DNA of 64,000 nucleotides from Marinilabiliaceae bacterium UBA5488 (GTDB taxonomy: Bacteria; Bacteroidota; Bacteroidia; Bacteroidales; Marinilabiliaceae), in the NCBI GenBank assembly GCA_002427105.1, contig DIPM01000025.1, positions 1-64,000 on the forward strand, read 5' to 3'. The notes beneath the pieces are model-generated. The model did no database searches, was not told the DNA's origin, and saw only the letters and a program-made list of their open reading frames with translations. The position numbers and the translations under genes are program-made. Numbering within the stretch: the first letter of the stretch is position 1; every line of letters starts with the position of its first letter. Below are positions 17,736-26,797 of this stretch, piece after piece.

Positions 17736-17758
17736 ACCTGCCTGTAAGACAGGCAGGT
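17736..17758. terminator. Perfect 10-bp hairpin between convergent genes
   Basis: ACCTGCCTGT - AAG - ACAGGCAGGT lies between the rlmN stop (plus) and the GH16 stop (minus). On the minus strand it is followed by T-rich sequence, so it probably ends both transcripts. The rest of 17682-17908 shows no gene. Confidence 0.6.
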
Positions 17759-17908
17759 CAGTTTAAAGAACGCTTAGGTGTGAAATTTGCGCTTCAATGT
17801 TATAATGTCAAAACTACGCTCTAAATGTTAATTACTTACTTAAGAATGCTTCACAAAAACTTCATCAAGCCCTCATATTAACCTCATCAAAAAACAACTA
17901 AGAGGCAA

Positions 17909-20599
17909 TTAACGTAGAGAAACTTTCAAAACCCCTGCTTCACCTTTCAAAATATATAAACCGCGAGGCAGCGAAGCCACTTCTACAGTTGTCACGGCTC
18001 CGGTAGTCAGCACACTGCGAACCAGCTGTCCGCTTATATTATAAAGCGACAGATAAAGTCCGGCTTCAGCCTCTATTTCAAGGATGTCCTTTACAGGATT
18101 GGAACTAAGTCTAAACGAAGCTGCTTCATTTGTAGCAAATCCGGTAGAATTGGCACTTTCCAGACTCACCTTGTTAAAAAATACCGTAGTGGCCAAAGTT
18201 CCTCCACCTTCAACGAGTCCCAGTTCAAAAACTAATTTACCATCGTTGTAGCTTGCATTGCTTTTGGTAAAATAATGCGTAAATGATTGCCACTCGGTAG
18301 TCAAAGCATAGTTCTTCTGGGGCATAAACTCAACGAACCATGGAGCCACATCCAGGCCTTTGCCAACATTGACATTGATATTTCTTGCCGCAAGAGCTTT
18401 GGCTTTGAATTTCAGCACATAGTCTCCATCGGGCAAATCAAGACCATCAATAAATAATTGAGCCGAATGTTCTGCCCAGCCGGCATTGCTTACAGTAACT
18501 GCAACCTCTTGTTCACCTCCATAGGCGGCTGACCCTGCTCCGCCATCACCAAACCAGGTACTCCAGCGCGACAAATCCGGTCCGCCTCCGCCATCAACAA
18601 ATAAATTAGGATTCTCAAGCGAAGTAGCTGATAGAGAATAATATATATCGTCAAAAGCAAGATCCTCAATTACAAAAGGCGCATTCACACCTTGAGAAAC
18701 AGAGAATGGAACTGCAACAATAGATAAATCCATTGTGGCAGGGAAAGGAAAACTAACACGATGCCATTCGCCATCCCTGGCAAAGCCTGCAGGGTCGCTA
18801 CCAACTGCAAAGAAAAACTCTGCCTTAGTGCTGTTGGCCCCTTCTATTACAATTTTAAAGCCCTTATCGGAAGTTGTTTTCACCATAGCATGCAAATAGC
18901 CGTCATTAAAATGGCTCAGGTCTGATGCTTCATCATCATGGATACCAAAACCCCACCAGCCGGCACTTCCTTGAGAGGCAAGAGCTATAACTTCCTCCCC
19001 ATCGTAAGGAGCCGAGTAATTAAAGCCCACAGTATTATCCCAGCTATAAATATGCCCCTTTAGATCGTCAATAAGAAATTTGGTGGTGATATTGGGATTT
19101 TCTGTAAATATGCCGTAATGGTCAGCAACTATTATAGGGCGGGTCGGAAGGATTACCTCCCCATCACGACCCGGATTAAGTGTAACAGCAAGGCCTGTAG
19201 CAGAATTGCTAAAATAAATATCGTCAACTAATATATGACTAATAGCCCCTGTACCACCAAGCATAAATACATTAGACAGAAGGCTCATATCCAGACCTCC
19301 TGCCTTCAAGGCAGAAACGGGAATAGAGATACGCTGCCAGGTTCCGTTGCGCAGAAATCCGTAGGGGTCTGAGCCATTATTAAATTCTATTTTTCCTTCT
19401 TTTCCATTTTGGTCTCCTATTCCAATCCAGAAATTATTCGTAGCAGTAGTACGCAAAGCCAGGTACAGATAGCCGTTCTCAAAATGCGACAAATCCAGAC
19501 CATTAGCGGCGTTTGCCCCAAAACCAAACCATGTGCGTGCAGCAGGAGCTCTGAACGCAAAAGCTTCCTCGCCTTCATAAACAGGTTGAACCCCTTCCAG
19601 GGCAACTAAAGAATTGTCCCAAATCTGAAGAGTAGTTGCAAGATCGTCAAAGACTAATTTATCAACTATAGCCGGATTTTCGCTAAGTATGCCGTAGCTT
19701 TCACCTGTTGGAGGGGCAGCAGGAGGCGTTACCTGAACCATACCTTCGCCCTCTTTTTGATACACTTTAATGTAATCTACATACATTTGGGCAGGAAGTG
19801 GAGCACTAATCTCAGCAGGATTAAGTATTCCGGGAAAGGAACCACCCACGGCAAGGTTCAAGACAAAGTAATGCGCGAAATCACGAAATTCTTCTGCATC
19901 GGCACCTGTAATATCCATAGCAAAATAAGGACTTGTCTCATCATTTAAATACATCTCAATACGACCGGGAGTCCAATACATGGTAAAAGTATTGTACTGA
20001 TAAAGATTAGTTCCTGCCGGGGCATCTTTCCCATCCTGATTATATCCGGTAGCATAAGAAGCAACAAAGCCTTCATGCTGCCAATGCAGGGCTCCATTCA
20101 AGGTGCTGCTCTGCTTTCCCTGTGCTATGCCGATGGCATGACCTGCTTCCAAAATATCAATTTCGCCGCTTGCAGGCCACACATTTTTGGTCCCTAACAT
20201 CCAGAATGCCGGCCAAAGGCCGTCAGCTAAAGTTGGCAGTTTGATACGTGCTTCAATTTTACCAAATTGCACCCCCAGCTTTCCTCTACTCTGAATACGG
20301 CCTGAAGTAAACTGGTATCCGTTGTATATTTCTTTTTTGGCTGTAATAATCAAAGCATTATTGCCTTCTCCATCGGGGCCTACTGCTACATTTTCCTGGC
20401 GGTAGTGCTGCAACTCTTTATTGGCTTCGGTATTCCACACTCCTACCTGTGTTTCATAATTCCACACATCCGTGTTAAGCTCCGTACCATTAAAGTTTTC
20501 TTCCCATTTCAAGCTATAACCTGTATCGTCGCGTTGAGACATAACATTAACTGTCAGGGCTAACAGGAAGAAAGCAGATAAAAATCTAAGTATTTTCAT
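17909..20599 (-). CDS. GH16 endo-beta-1,3-glucanase (laminarinase) with two repeated modules and T9SS sorting domain
   Basis: 896 residues. Signal peptide (1-21). GH16 domain at 25-283 with the catalytic signature GEIDILE (Glu146 nucleophile, Asp148, Glu151 acid/base); the six-residue spacing is that of the beta-bulge laminarinase-like group. Two related modules follow (about 302-468 and 494-660), each starting YGI.TENP/SENP and containing FDDL/IDDL, WDN and SHF.GYL, of no family I can name. A CBM-like beta-sandwich comes next (about 675-810) and a T9SS type-A sorting domain at the C-terminus (NPVKDILEIEA ... LPRGLYILKGE). It should be exported across the outer membrane and cut beta-1,3-glucan such as laminarin or callose. 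It sits 15 bases downstream of the GH81 gene, in one operon. Confidence 0.92.
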   Translation of the reverse strand: MKILRFLSAFFLLALTVNVMSQRDDTGYSLKWEENFNGTELNTDVWNYETQVGVWNTEANKELQHYRQENVAVGPDGEGNNALIITAKKEIYNGYQFTSGRIQSRGKLGVQFGKIEARIKLPTLADGLWPAFWMLGTKNVWPASGEIDILEAGHAIGIAQGKQSSTLNGALHWQHEGFVASYATGYNQDGKDAPAGTNLYQYNTFTMYWTPGRIEMYLNDETSPYFAMDITGADAEEFRDFAHYFVLNLAVGGSFPGILNPAEISAPLPAQMYVDYIKVYQKEGEGMVQVTPPAAPPTGESYGILSENPAIVDKLVFDDLATTLQIWDNSLVALEGVQPVYEGEEAFAFRAPAARTWFGFGANAANGLDLSHFENGYLYLALRTTATNNFWIGIGDQNGKEGKIEFNNGSDPYGFLRNGTWQRISIPVSALKAGGLDMSLLSNVFMLGGTGAISHILVDDIYFSNSATGLAVTLNPGRDGEVILPTRPIIVADHYGIFTENPNITTKFLIDDLKGHIYSWDNTVGFNYSAPYDGEEVIALASQGSAGWWGFGIHDDEASDLSHFNDGYLHAMVKTTSDKGFKIVIEGANSTKAEFFFAVGSDPAGFARDGEWHRVSFPFPATMDLSIVAVPFSVSQGVNAPFVIEDLAFDDIYYSLSATSLENPNLFVDGGGGPDLSRWSTWFGDGGAGSAAYGGEQEVAVTVSNAGWAEHSAQLFIDGLDLPDGDYVLKFKAKALAARNINVNVGKGLDVAPWFVEFMPQKNYALTTEWQSFTHYFTKSNASYNDGKLVFELGLVEGGGTLATTVFFNKVSLESANSTGFATNEAASFRLSSNPVKDILEIEAEAGLYLSLYNISGQLVRSVLTTGAVTTVEVASLPRGLYILKGEAGVLKVSLR

Positions 20600-20614
20600 T
20601 GTAAAAGAATTTTA

Positions 20615-23600
20615 TTAATAAGAAATATTACCCGAACACATAACTTTTTTAACAAGGCTGCCTTTGCGTCCACTAAGTTTAAGCAAATAAAGACCACGGG
20701 GCAGTTTGGCAGTTGATACAGTTGCTGTGCTTCCATCCAAAGACATTTGTTCATAAACCCTTCCGCTCAAATCACACAAGACCAATCGGTCAAAGGCATC
20801 GACATCCGAAAGACTTAAATAAAGAACGTCAGAAAAAGGATTTGGCCAAACTTCCAGAGCTAAGTCTTTTGAAAGTACAGGACTACTATCTCCAACAACT
20901 ACATCTACACAGCTTCCCGGCACCAAGGAAACCTTACGATCTGCCGTGTTGCGCTCACCACCGGCAGGGTGGCTATAAGTAAAATAAAAGTAAACACTTG
21001 CATTGCCACTCAAACTCAATTCAACAGGCTCATTTGGCATAATAATATAACCCGGGAAAGGAGATGATGGATTAGTGGAATAATACATCAACACAATTGT
21101 GCTTCCAACCCCTTCTAATTCAGGGACAAAGGTCAAATAGGTTTTCCCTCCTTCTTCCTTTACTATCCAGGAGAAATCGCCACTACTATCAAGTCCTGTG
21201 CAGACTCCGGGATTAGTGCCTCCATCGCCGGGATCAACGCTTCCATCGCCTGGATCTATGGGATTAGGCTCACCTGAAAGAGCAAAGGTCATCTTTCCTA
21301 AATTGAATCCTCCATTGCTAATGTCCACTTTAATGATTTGGGAACCGGCCGTAAGTTGAATAGATTCCACGGTATGAGTGGCCCAGGAACCCCAATCTCC
21401 GGTGCCGCTCACTTCGATATTTTCGGCCACCACAACATCATCAGCCAAAATACTGAAAGGTCCTCCCTTGGCTACTCCTGAGGCATATCTGAGTTCAAGC
21501 CTATAAGTTCCTGCCTGGGCGACGTTAACCGTGTAAGTCAGCCACTCTCCCGGCTCAATCCAACCCACTGTGGCTCCCTCAATAGGATCTGAGGTAGCAT
21601 CAACATACTCGTCAGGACGGAATTCAGCAACTGCTTCATTCACGGCTATATTGTACGGAGTTGTATCAAAATAAGTAATTCCCTGACCTTTTGAACCGGC
21701 AAAGCTATCAAAATGACCTGCCCGAATTATTCCCGGAAGCTCTACAGGCTCACCACCATAAGGCTGGGGAGTTCCAACCCTAACTGAAATAACAGCAGAA
21801 TTAGTTCGCACTCCATCCTTTTCTGCCACAGCATATATCTGGGCCAGACCTGCCGGCAGAGTGGAAACAGAGAAATGATAAGGCGCAGAGCTAAGAGTGC
21901 CCAGCAATCCCGAATTAGCATAGAATTCCACTTTGTCAGCAGCAGCTCCGCTAACTGTAGCGCTAAGAGAAAGAGTTTCATTCAAATCTATCCGGGTTTT
22001 ATCGCTAATAAGTTCAAGGCTGAAATCAGCATCCCGGCTGCTGGCCATCGAACGTGCAGGAACCTGAAGGCTATAACCATCGCTATACTTTACCACAATA
22101 GGTGCGGCCCCATAATTATAGGCAACATAGCTACGCAGACTTCCTTTATCAAAAGCTGCAGCAATAGGGTAATCAGCTGTCACCTGAGTGCTTACCTGCC
22201 CAAGCGCGTTCATATTGTGTAACCAATGATAGGTATGTACATCAGATATTCCAAATTTCAAAGCACGATCGGGATAATCGTTATACAGTTCAAGAGCCTT
22301 TTCTGAATCGAAGAAGGACAGATAGCTCCAATACACATCATACCAGAGATTATCATTCTTCACCTTGGCAAGAACCCCTGTGTTGGTTTTCATCCCTTCC
22401 CACACTCGCGCAACATACTGTGGATTGTGTCCTAAATACAGAGAACCGCCATGAATGGGATACATCTCGATGCCGTAGGCAGCAGCAAGGTCGGTAGTCC
22501 AAAAAGTACCATTATCATAACCGGCACCCCATACTCTTGCAGTCATTTCGTACTTATAGTCGGGCTGAAAATTTCGTTGGTGTATGTCAAACCAATATTC
22601 CTCAATAGCAGATTGCTCAGTGGTGTAGAGAAAAATGCCCAAATCACGCAAGGCAGTATTTCCGGTAACGCTGCCCCAATGGATCAGAGCAGAGTTGAAC
22701 TGCATACTTTCAGAAGTCGATTCCTGGTCATTACCCATGGGGAAAGACGCAAAACCATTGGCCCAGCAATGGCCGGCAAAAGGACTAAAACTACGCAGGA
22801 AGGGGAACATAGTATCTTCACGATCCGAACTGGCCGCATCGCGCACCAACATATTGACCATAGGCCCCCACTGCTCAGCCCAGCCGGGATAATACTGCTC
22901 CAGAGCAGCAGCTGCATGTATAAAATAGCCCCAATGAAAATGATGGTCATTCAAATTACTGTCCTGCCCATGTCCTGCAGGATAACCTAACAATGCAGAC
23001 CATTGTTGGTTGTAATAAAACAAAAAGGCAACTTCACCATTCTCATACGAAAGCCAGTCTTCAACTCTTTCACGCACAGTCTGCATCAAAGCAGCATGGG
23101 CTTCGTCATGTCCAATCTGGCGGGCAATGTGAGCCGCCTGAACCAGTCGGTTAATCACCTGTCCATCATTATAAGAATCTGTCCAGGTGTTTAGTCCTTC
23201 ACTTTTCATCAAATCAATCTGACTATATAAATGAGATGGGTCGTAGCCATTACTATTAAGCCCCAAATTGGGCAGACTAGGCAATATGCCATGAAAGTCG
23301 CGCTGAACACTAAATTCATTTGCTTGCACAATTTTAAGTTGTCCACGCACAGTTTTATACAAGATAGAGCCGGGTGTAGAACTGCCGGGCGCCAGATTAG
23401 CCCATTGATGCGGCAACATTCCTTGAAAAACTATATTAGCGGCTCCTTCCTTTACCTCAGGACTCACGGTGTAAGTAGCCGTCATCTTAGCGCTTTCCAC
23501 ATTATAGTCCCAGCTCACCTTCGTGTCAGCAGGAAAGGCATAGGCATAAGGCTCAAGAACCACCTTTGCCAGATCGACATCCATACCGTCGGGCACAAGA

Positions 23601-24301
23601 GCGATGGACCAGTAATTTTTATTATTTAAAGTGGAAGTAAAGTTTCCATCAAGAACTGTCCAGATAGAACCCGTGGGCGCAAACACAATATACCGCGCGC
23701 CGCCAACATTATTCTCAATCAAAAGCTTATTTCCATCAATTCTGACATTCTGGGAATTGAAGCCAACCTTAACGCTGGCATTATGAGAACTTGCCTTAGT
23801 AAAATAAACGAAAGGCATACCCATTCCGATAGTCGCTGTAAAGTCACGCCCTTCATGAAGCCAATTGAGACTAACAGTCCAGTCGCTATAATCACATACT
23901 GTAGATCCTTGGGCACTCAAACCCTCCAGCCCTACTGTCACGCCTTTGACATCGCTCATAGGTTCACGAAAGTCCGAGTGAGGGCCACTTACATTAGGCC
24001 AGGTATAGTTGATCACCAGCCCTCCGGCATCTGAACGAAAAGATAAAGGATAATTGAAAGCATTCCCACCATGGTCTTTAACTAAAAAGTCAGACCACCA
24101 TTCATTTGTAGGAATAGGTTTACCCAATGCTGCACCACTAATACAAGGCCTTGCCTTCGGGAAGTCATTACGATTAGCAGCATCTACTCCGGGGAATACA
24201 GTAGTGTAACTGCCACTAGCCAGCTGAACTTTTTGCGCCTCAATGGCAAGTCCTCCTAAAATAAAAACAAGCATCCATGCGAGTGTAAAGATTTTTTTCA
24301 T
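20615..24301 (-). CDS. GH81 endo-beta-1,3-glucanase with CBM6, CBM56-like and T9SS domains
   Basis: 1228 residues. Signal peptide (1-22), then a GH81 catalytic region to about 750 with NDHHFHWGYF (451-460, Asp452) and NDQESTSE (524-531, Glu527 and Glu531), the conserved acidic residues of the family. An Ig-like domain (about 760-842), a CBM6-like domain (about 855-1008; GWIEPGEWLTYTV), a PGDG-repeat linker and a domain very like CBM56 (1034-1131; YYSTNPS, FYFTYSHPAGGERNTA) follow. CBM56 binds beta-1,3-glucan. A T9SS sorting domain (about 1145-1228) ends it. GH81 enzymes release oligosaccharides from unbranched beta-1,3-glucan and complement the GH16 downstream. Confidence 0.93.
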   Translation of the reverse strand: MKKIFTLAWMLVFILGGLAIEAQKVQLASGSYTTVFPGVDAANRNDFPKARPCISGAALGKPIPTNEWWSDFLVKDHGGNAFNYPLSFRSDAGGLVINYTWPNVSGPHSDFREPMSDVKGVTVGLEGLSAQGSTVCDYSDWTVSLNWLHEGRDFTATIGMGMPFVYFTKASSHNASVKVGFNSQNVRIDGNKLLIENNVGGARYIVFAPTGSIWTVLDGNFTSTLNNKNYWSIALVPDGMDVDLAKVVLEPYAYAFPADTKVSWDYNVESAKMTATYTVSPEVKEGAANIVFQGMLPHQWANLAPGSSTPGSILYKTVRGQLKIVQANEFSVQRDFHGILPSLPNLGLNSNGYDPSHLYSQIDLMKSEGLNTWTDSYNDGQVINRLVQAAHIARQIGHDEAHAALMQTVRERVEDWLSYENGEVAFLFYYNQQWSALLGYPAGHGQDSNLNDHHFHWGYFIHAAAALEQYYPGWAEQWGPMVNMLVRDAASSDREDTMFPFLRSFSPFAGHCWANGFASFPMGNDQESTSESMQFNSALIHWGSVTGNTALRDLGIFLYTTEQSAIEEYWFDIHQRNFQPDYKYEMTARVWGAGYDNGTFWTTDLAAAYGIEMYPIHGGSLYLGHNPQYVARVWEGMKTNTGVLAKVKNDNLWYDVYWSYLSFFDSEKALELYNDYPDRALKFGISDVHTYHWLHNMNALGQVSTQVTADYPIAAAFDKGSLRSYVAYNYGAAPIVVKYSDGYSLQVPARSMASSRDADFSLELISDKTRIDLNETLSLSATVSGAAADKVEFYANSGLLGTLSSAPYHFSVSTLPAGLAQIYAVAEKDGVRTNSAVISVRVGTPQPYGGEPVELPGIIRAGHFDSFAGSKGQGITYFDTTPYNIAVNEAVAEFRPDEYVDATSDPIEGATVGWIEPGEWLTYTVNVAQAGTYRLELRYASGVAKGGPFSILADDVVVAENIEVSGTGDWGSWATHTVESIQLTAGSQIIKVDISNGGFNLGKMTFALSGEPNPIDPGDGSVDPGDGGTNPGVCTGLDSSGDFSWIVKEEGGKTYLTFVPELEGVGSTIVLMYYSTNPSSPFPGYIIMPNEPVELSLSGNASVYFYFTYSHPAGGERNTADRKVSLVPGSCVDVVVGDSSPVLSKDLALEVWPNPFSDVLYLSLSDVDAFDRLVLCDLSGRVYEQMSLDGSTATVSTAKLPRGLYLLKLSGRKGSLVKKVMCSGNISY

Positions 24302-24344
24302 GCATTTTAGATTTAGTGAACATTATGTTGCATCAATTCAGCGC

Positions 24345-24352
24345 CAAAAATA
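24345..24352 (-). promoter_or_regulatory. Candidate -7 box for the GH81-GH16 operon
   Basis: The minus strand reads TATTTTTG, matching the Bacteroidota TAnnTTTG box, about 40 bases before the GH81 start; a weak GTTTAC lies 16 bases further up. The rest of 24302-24570 has no gene or clear motif. Confidence 0.35.
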
Positions 24353-24571
24353 TGCAACAAACGTTAAGTAAACCTAATTATGATACTCACATAAAGCTCA
24401 TACAAAACTCACAAAAAACTCATCATCTAAAACGCCAACTTAGTCGCATTCATCTTATTTTAAACGCTTTACCTTACAGAAACAACATCAATTCCCTACT
24501 CATCCATCTGTCAAAATGCAACTCACTTAAGAGAGCATAAATTAACAATATCTCAGAAATTGATTCCAAAC

Positions 24572-24609
24572 AAAAACCCGACAACATTGAGCATGGTCAT
24601 CGGGTTTTT
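24572..24609 (-). terminator. Rho-independent-type terminator after GH97
   Basis: AAAAACCCGA / TCGGGTTTTT, perfect 10-bp arms with an 18-base loop, 19 bases beyond the GH97 stop. On the minus strand the stem ends in a T run. It separates GH97 from the GH81-GH16 operon. Confidence 0.8.
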
Positions 24610-24627
24610 ATAAAACTACAGGAAGTA

Positions 24628-26604
24628 CTAAGGCTTGACTATCGCCGCCCAACCACCGCCTGAGGCCATCTTGACAGTAAGCTTACTACTATTGTTAACC
24701 TTTACAAGTTCTCGCTTATAGTCGCTGGCCTGCCTGTTAGCATTAAGCCCATCACTAAAAATCAAGGCTTCAAACTCACCTTCGGGAAGGAAGGAAAAAT
24801 CAAGCTCAATTTCGCGTGCATCCCAGTTTGTCATTGCTCCCAAATACCAGTTGTTATCCTTGCGACGAGCCATAAGGATATACTCACCCAACTTCCCTTC
24901 TAATGCTATAGTTTCATCAAATACAGTGGGGACAGATGCAATAAAGCTAGTCGATTCAGCCTCTCTGATATAGTTGGTAGGACTATCGGCAAGCATAGAA
25001 AAGGGAGACTCAAATATCACATACATCGCAAGTTGGTGGCAGCGCGTTCCTTGGCTAATCGGGTTGCTGTGAATTGCCCGCCAATTATGGACATTGGAGT
25101 TATTCATAGCTCCGGGAGTATAGTCCATCGGGCCGGCAAGCATCCTGATAAATGGTGCGGTAACATCATACACAGGAAAGTCGGTATAGTTGGTCCATTT
25201 AACCTGCTCAAGACCAAAGACTCCTTCGAAGGTAAGCACATTTGGGAAGGTACGTTGTAAGCCGGTGGGCTTGTATGAACCGTGAAAATCGACAAACTGC
25301 TTATACTTGGCAGCCTTTGCGGCAACTTCATAGTAAAAATTAACGACCTGCTGATCATCTCTGTTCATAAAATCAATCTTATATCCCTTTACGCCCATAG
25401 CAGAGTACTTACTGAAGACCTCATCCATCTGATTACGCAAAGGCGACCAACCTGCCCATAACACAATTCCAACACCCTTGTCATTAGCATGGTCAATAAT
25501 CGCCTGTAAGTCAATGTCGGGAATAACACTAAGCAAATCGGTGCTCTGCGACCACCCTTCATCAAGAATAACATACTCAAGGTCGTGATCCGCAGCAAAA
25601 TCAATATAGTACTTATAGGTTTCCGTATTGATACCTGCCTCAAAATCAACACCTGAAATATTCCAATCATTCCACCAGTCCCAGGCAACTTTTCCGGGAC
25701 GAATCCATGAGGTGTCGGTGATACGCGATGGTGAAGCCAGTAGATACACTAAATCATTGTCAAGGAGTTCAGCATCATTATCGGCAATAGTTACCACACG
25801 CCATGGGTAGCTGCGTTTGCCCTTTGTTAGAGCAATATAAGGAGCATATTCGGTAACTATAGATTGCAAATTATTGTGGCCTCCTGCCTGCTCAGCAAGG
25901 GGATAAGCTGCCATCTCGCCAACGAAGCCATTACGCTCGCCGTTAATATGCAAATAAAAGCCCGGATAATCTTCCAAATCGGCTTCGGTAATAACCACCT
26001 TAACACCGTCGAAATTCTCAACCAAGAATGGAAGAATAATAAGCGAATCGGCATAAATATCGCTCAAGCTCTTTAGGTCATAAGGACTTTCATAAGAAGC
26101 CTGATAACGGTTAATGCTCTCGCGGATATAGGGCACGTAAGCTTGTTTTGCCTCAGGAAAATCGAAATTGATAGTCTCGCTTTTTACTATTACATCCTTG
26201 GGTAAAGAAGTCTCGAAGCGGTAGGCCATTCCGGCGTCATACATCCTGAACACAAGCGAGAATTTGCCCTTAAACTCCAGGGTCAATTCGTTATACGCTT
26301 CATCTATTTTAATCTTTTTATAAAACTCAGCGTTTACAACAGACTTCACGCTACGCTTATAGCTTTTTACAAGCCTGGGCGATTGTCCCATAATGCCATG
26401 ATTTTCAAGTTCAAGAGCTACAGCAGGCGAGCTTACAATCACCCTATTATCACTTTTGATGCTCCAGCTAATATTCTCGGCCAGCTCAACTGCAAGCTCC
26501 ATAGTCCCATCGGGCGACAGCAGCTTATACTTATCTGTCTTATCATTGGCCTGAACCAATGAAAGGGTGAAAATCAAGATAGTAAACAGGCAAATTTTCT
26601 TCAT
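24628..26604 (-). CDS. GH97 alpha-glycosidase, retaining-type active site
   Basis: 658 residues with signal peptide (1-19). N-terminal beta-super-sandwich, TIM barrel and C-terminal all-beta domain as in the family. Barrel motifs: YVILDEGWS (344-352), YKIDFMNRDDQ (408-418) and LTFEGVFG (457-464). GH97 splits into inverting alpha-glucosidases like SusB and retaining alpha-galactosidases in which an Asp on this strand is the nucleophile; Asp411 in KIDFM fits the retaining type, with Glu460 as probable acid/base. It would remove alpha-linked side residues, perhaps galactose. No partner in its transcript: a terminator follows and a divergent gene precedes it. Confidence 0.9.
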   Translation of the reverse strand: MKKICLFTILIFTLSLVQANDKTDKYKLLSPDGTMELAVELAENISWSIKSDNRVIVSSPAVALELENHGIMGQSPRLVKSYKRSVKSVVNAEFYKKIKIDEAYNELTLEFKGKFSLVFRMYDAGMAYRFETSLPKDVIVKSETINFDFPEAKQAYVPYIRESINRYQASYESPYDLKSLSDIYADSLIILPFLVENFDGVKVVITEADLEDYPGFYLHINGERNGFVGEMAAYPLAEQAGGHNNLQSIVTEYAPYIALTKGKRSYPWRVVTIADNDAELLDNDLVYLLASPSRITDTSWIRPGKVAWDWWNDWNISGVDFEAGINTETYKYYIDFAADHDLEYVILDEGWSQSTDLLSVIPDIDLQAIIDHANDKGVGIVLWAGWSPLRNQMDEVFSKYSAMGVKGYKIDFMNRDDQQVVNFYYEVAAKAAKYKQFVDFHGSYKPTGLQRTFPNVLTFEGVFGLEQVKWTNYTDFPVYDVTAPFIRMLAGPMDYTPGAMNNSNVHNWRAIHSNPISQGTRCHQLAMYVIFESPFSMLADSPTNYIREAESTSFIASVPTVFDETIALEGKLGEYILMARRKDNNWYLGAMTNWDAREIELDFSFLPEGEFEALIFSDGLNANRQASDYKRELVKVNNSSKLTVKMASGGGWAAIVKP

Positions 26605-26797
26605 TATTGAGGAATTAATTATTATTGCTAATACAAAAAACTGTTGACGAAAACGACAGAGCTTTGTTCAGGGCTCATCTAATACCATGAATGTAATATA
26701 AGGTAAAAATATAAGTTATCAATGCCATTTGCTACTACAAACAAGTCAAACTTTGTGCGTATTTTAGCAAAATGATAAAATTTTGAATTCACTTATT

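Noticed and set aside
22451..22990. 179-residue open frame on the plus strand
   Set aside because: Antisense to the GH81 catalytic region, no recognisable domain or start context.
26783..26797. TTG start of the acyltransferase gene
   Set aside because: An ATG 15 bases downstream gives the conserved family start; nothing supports the TTG.
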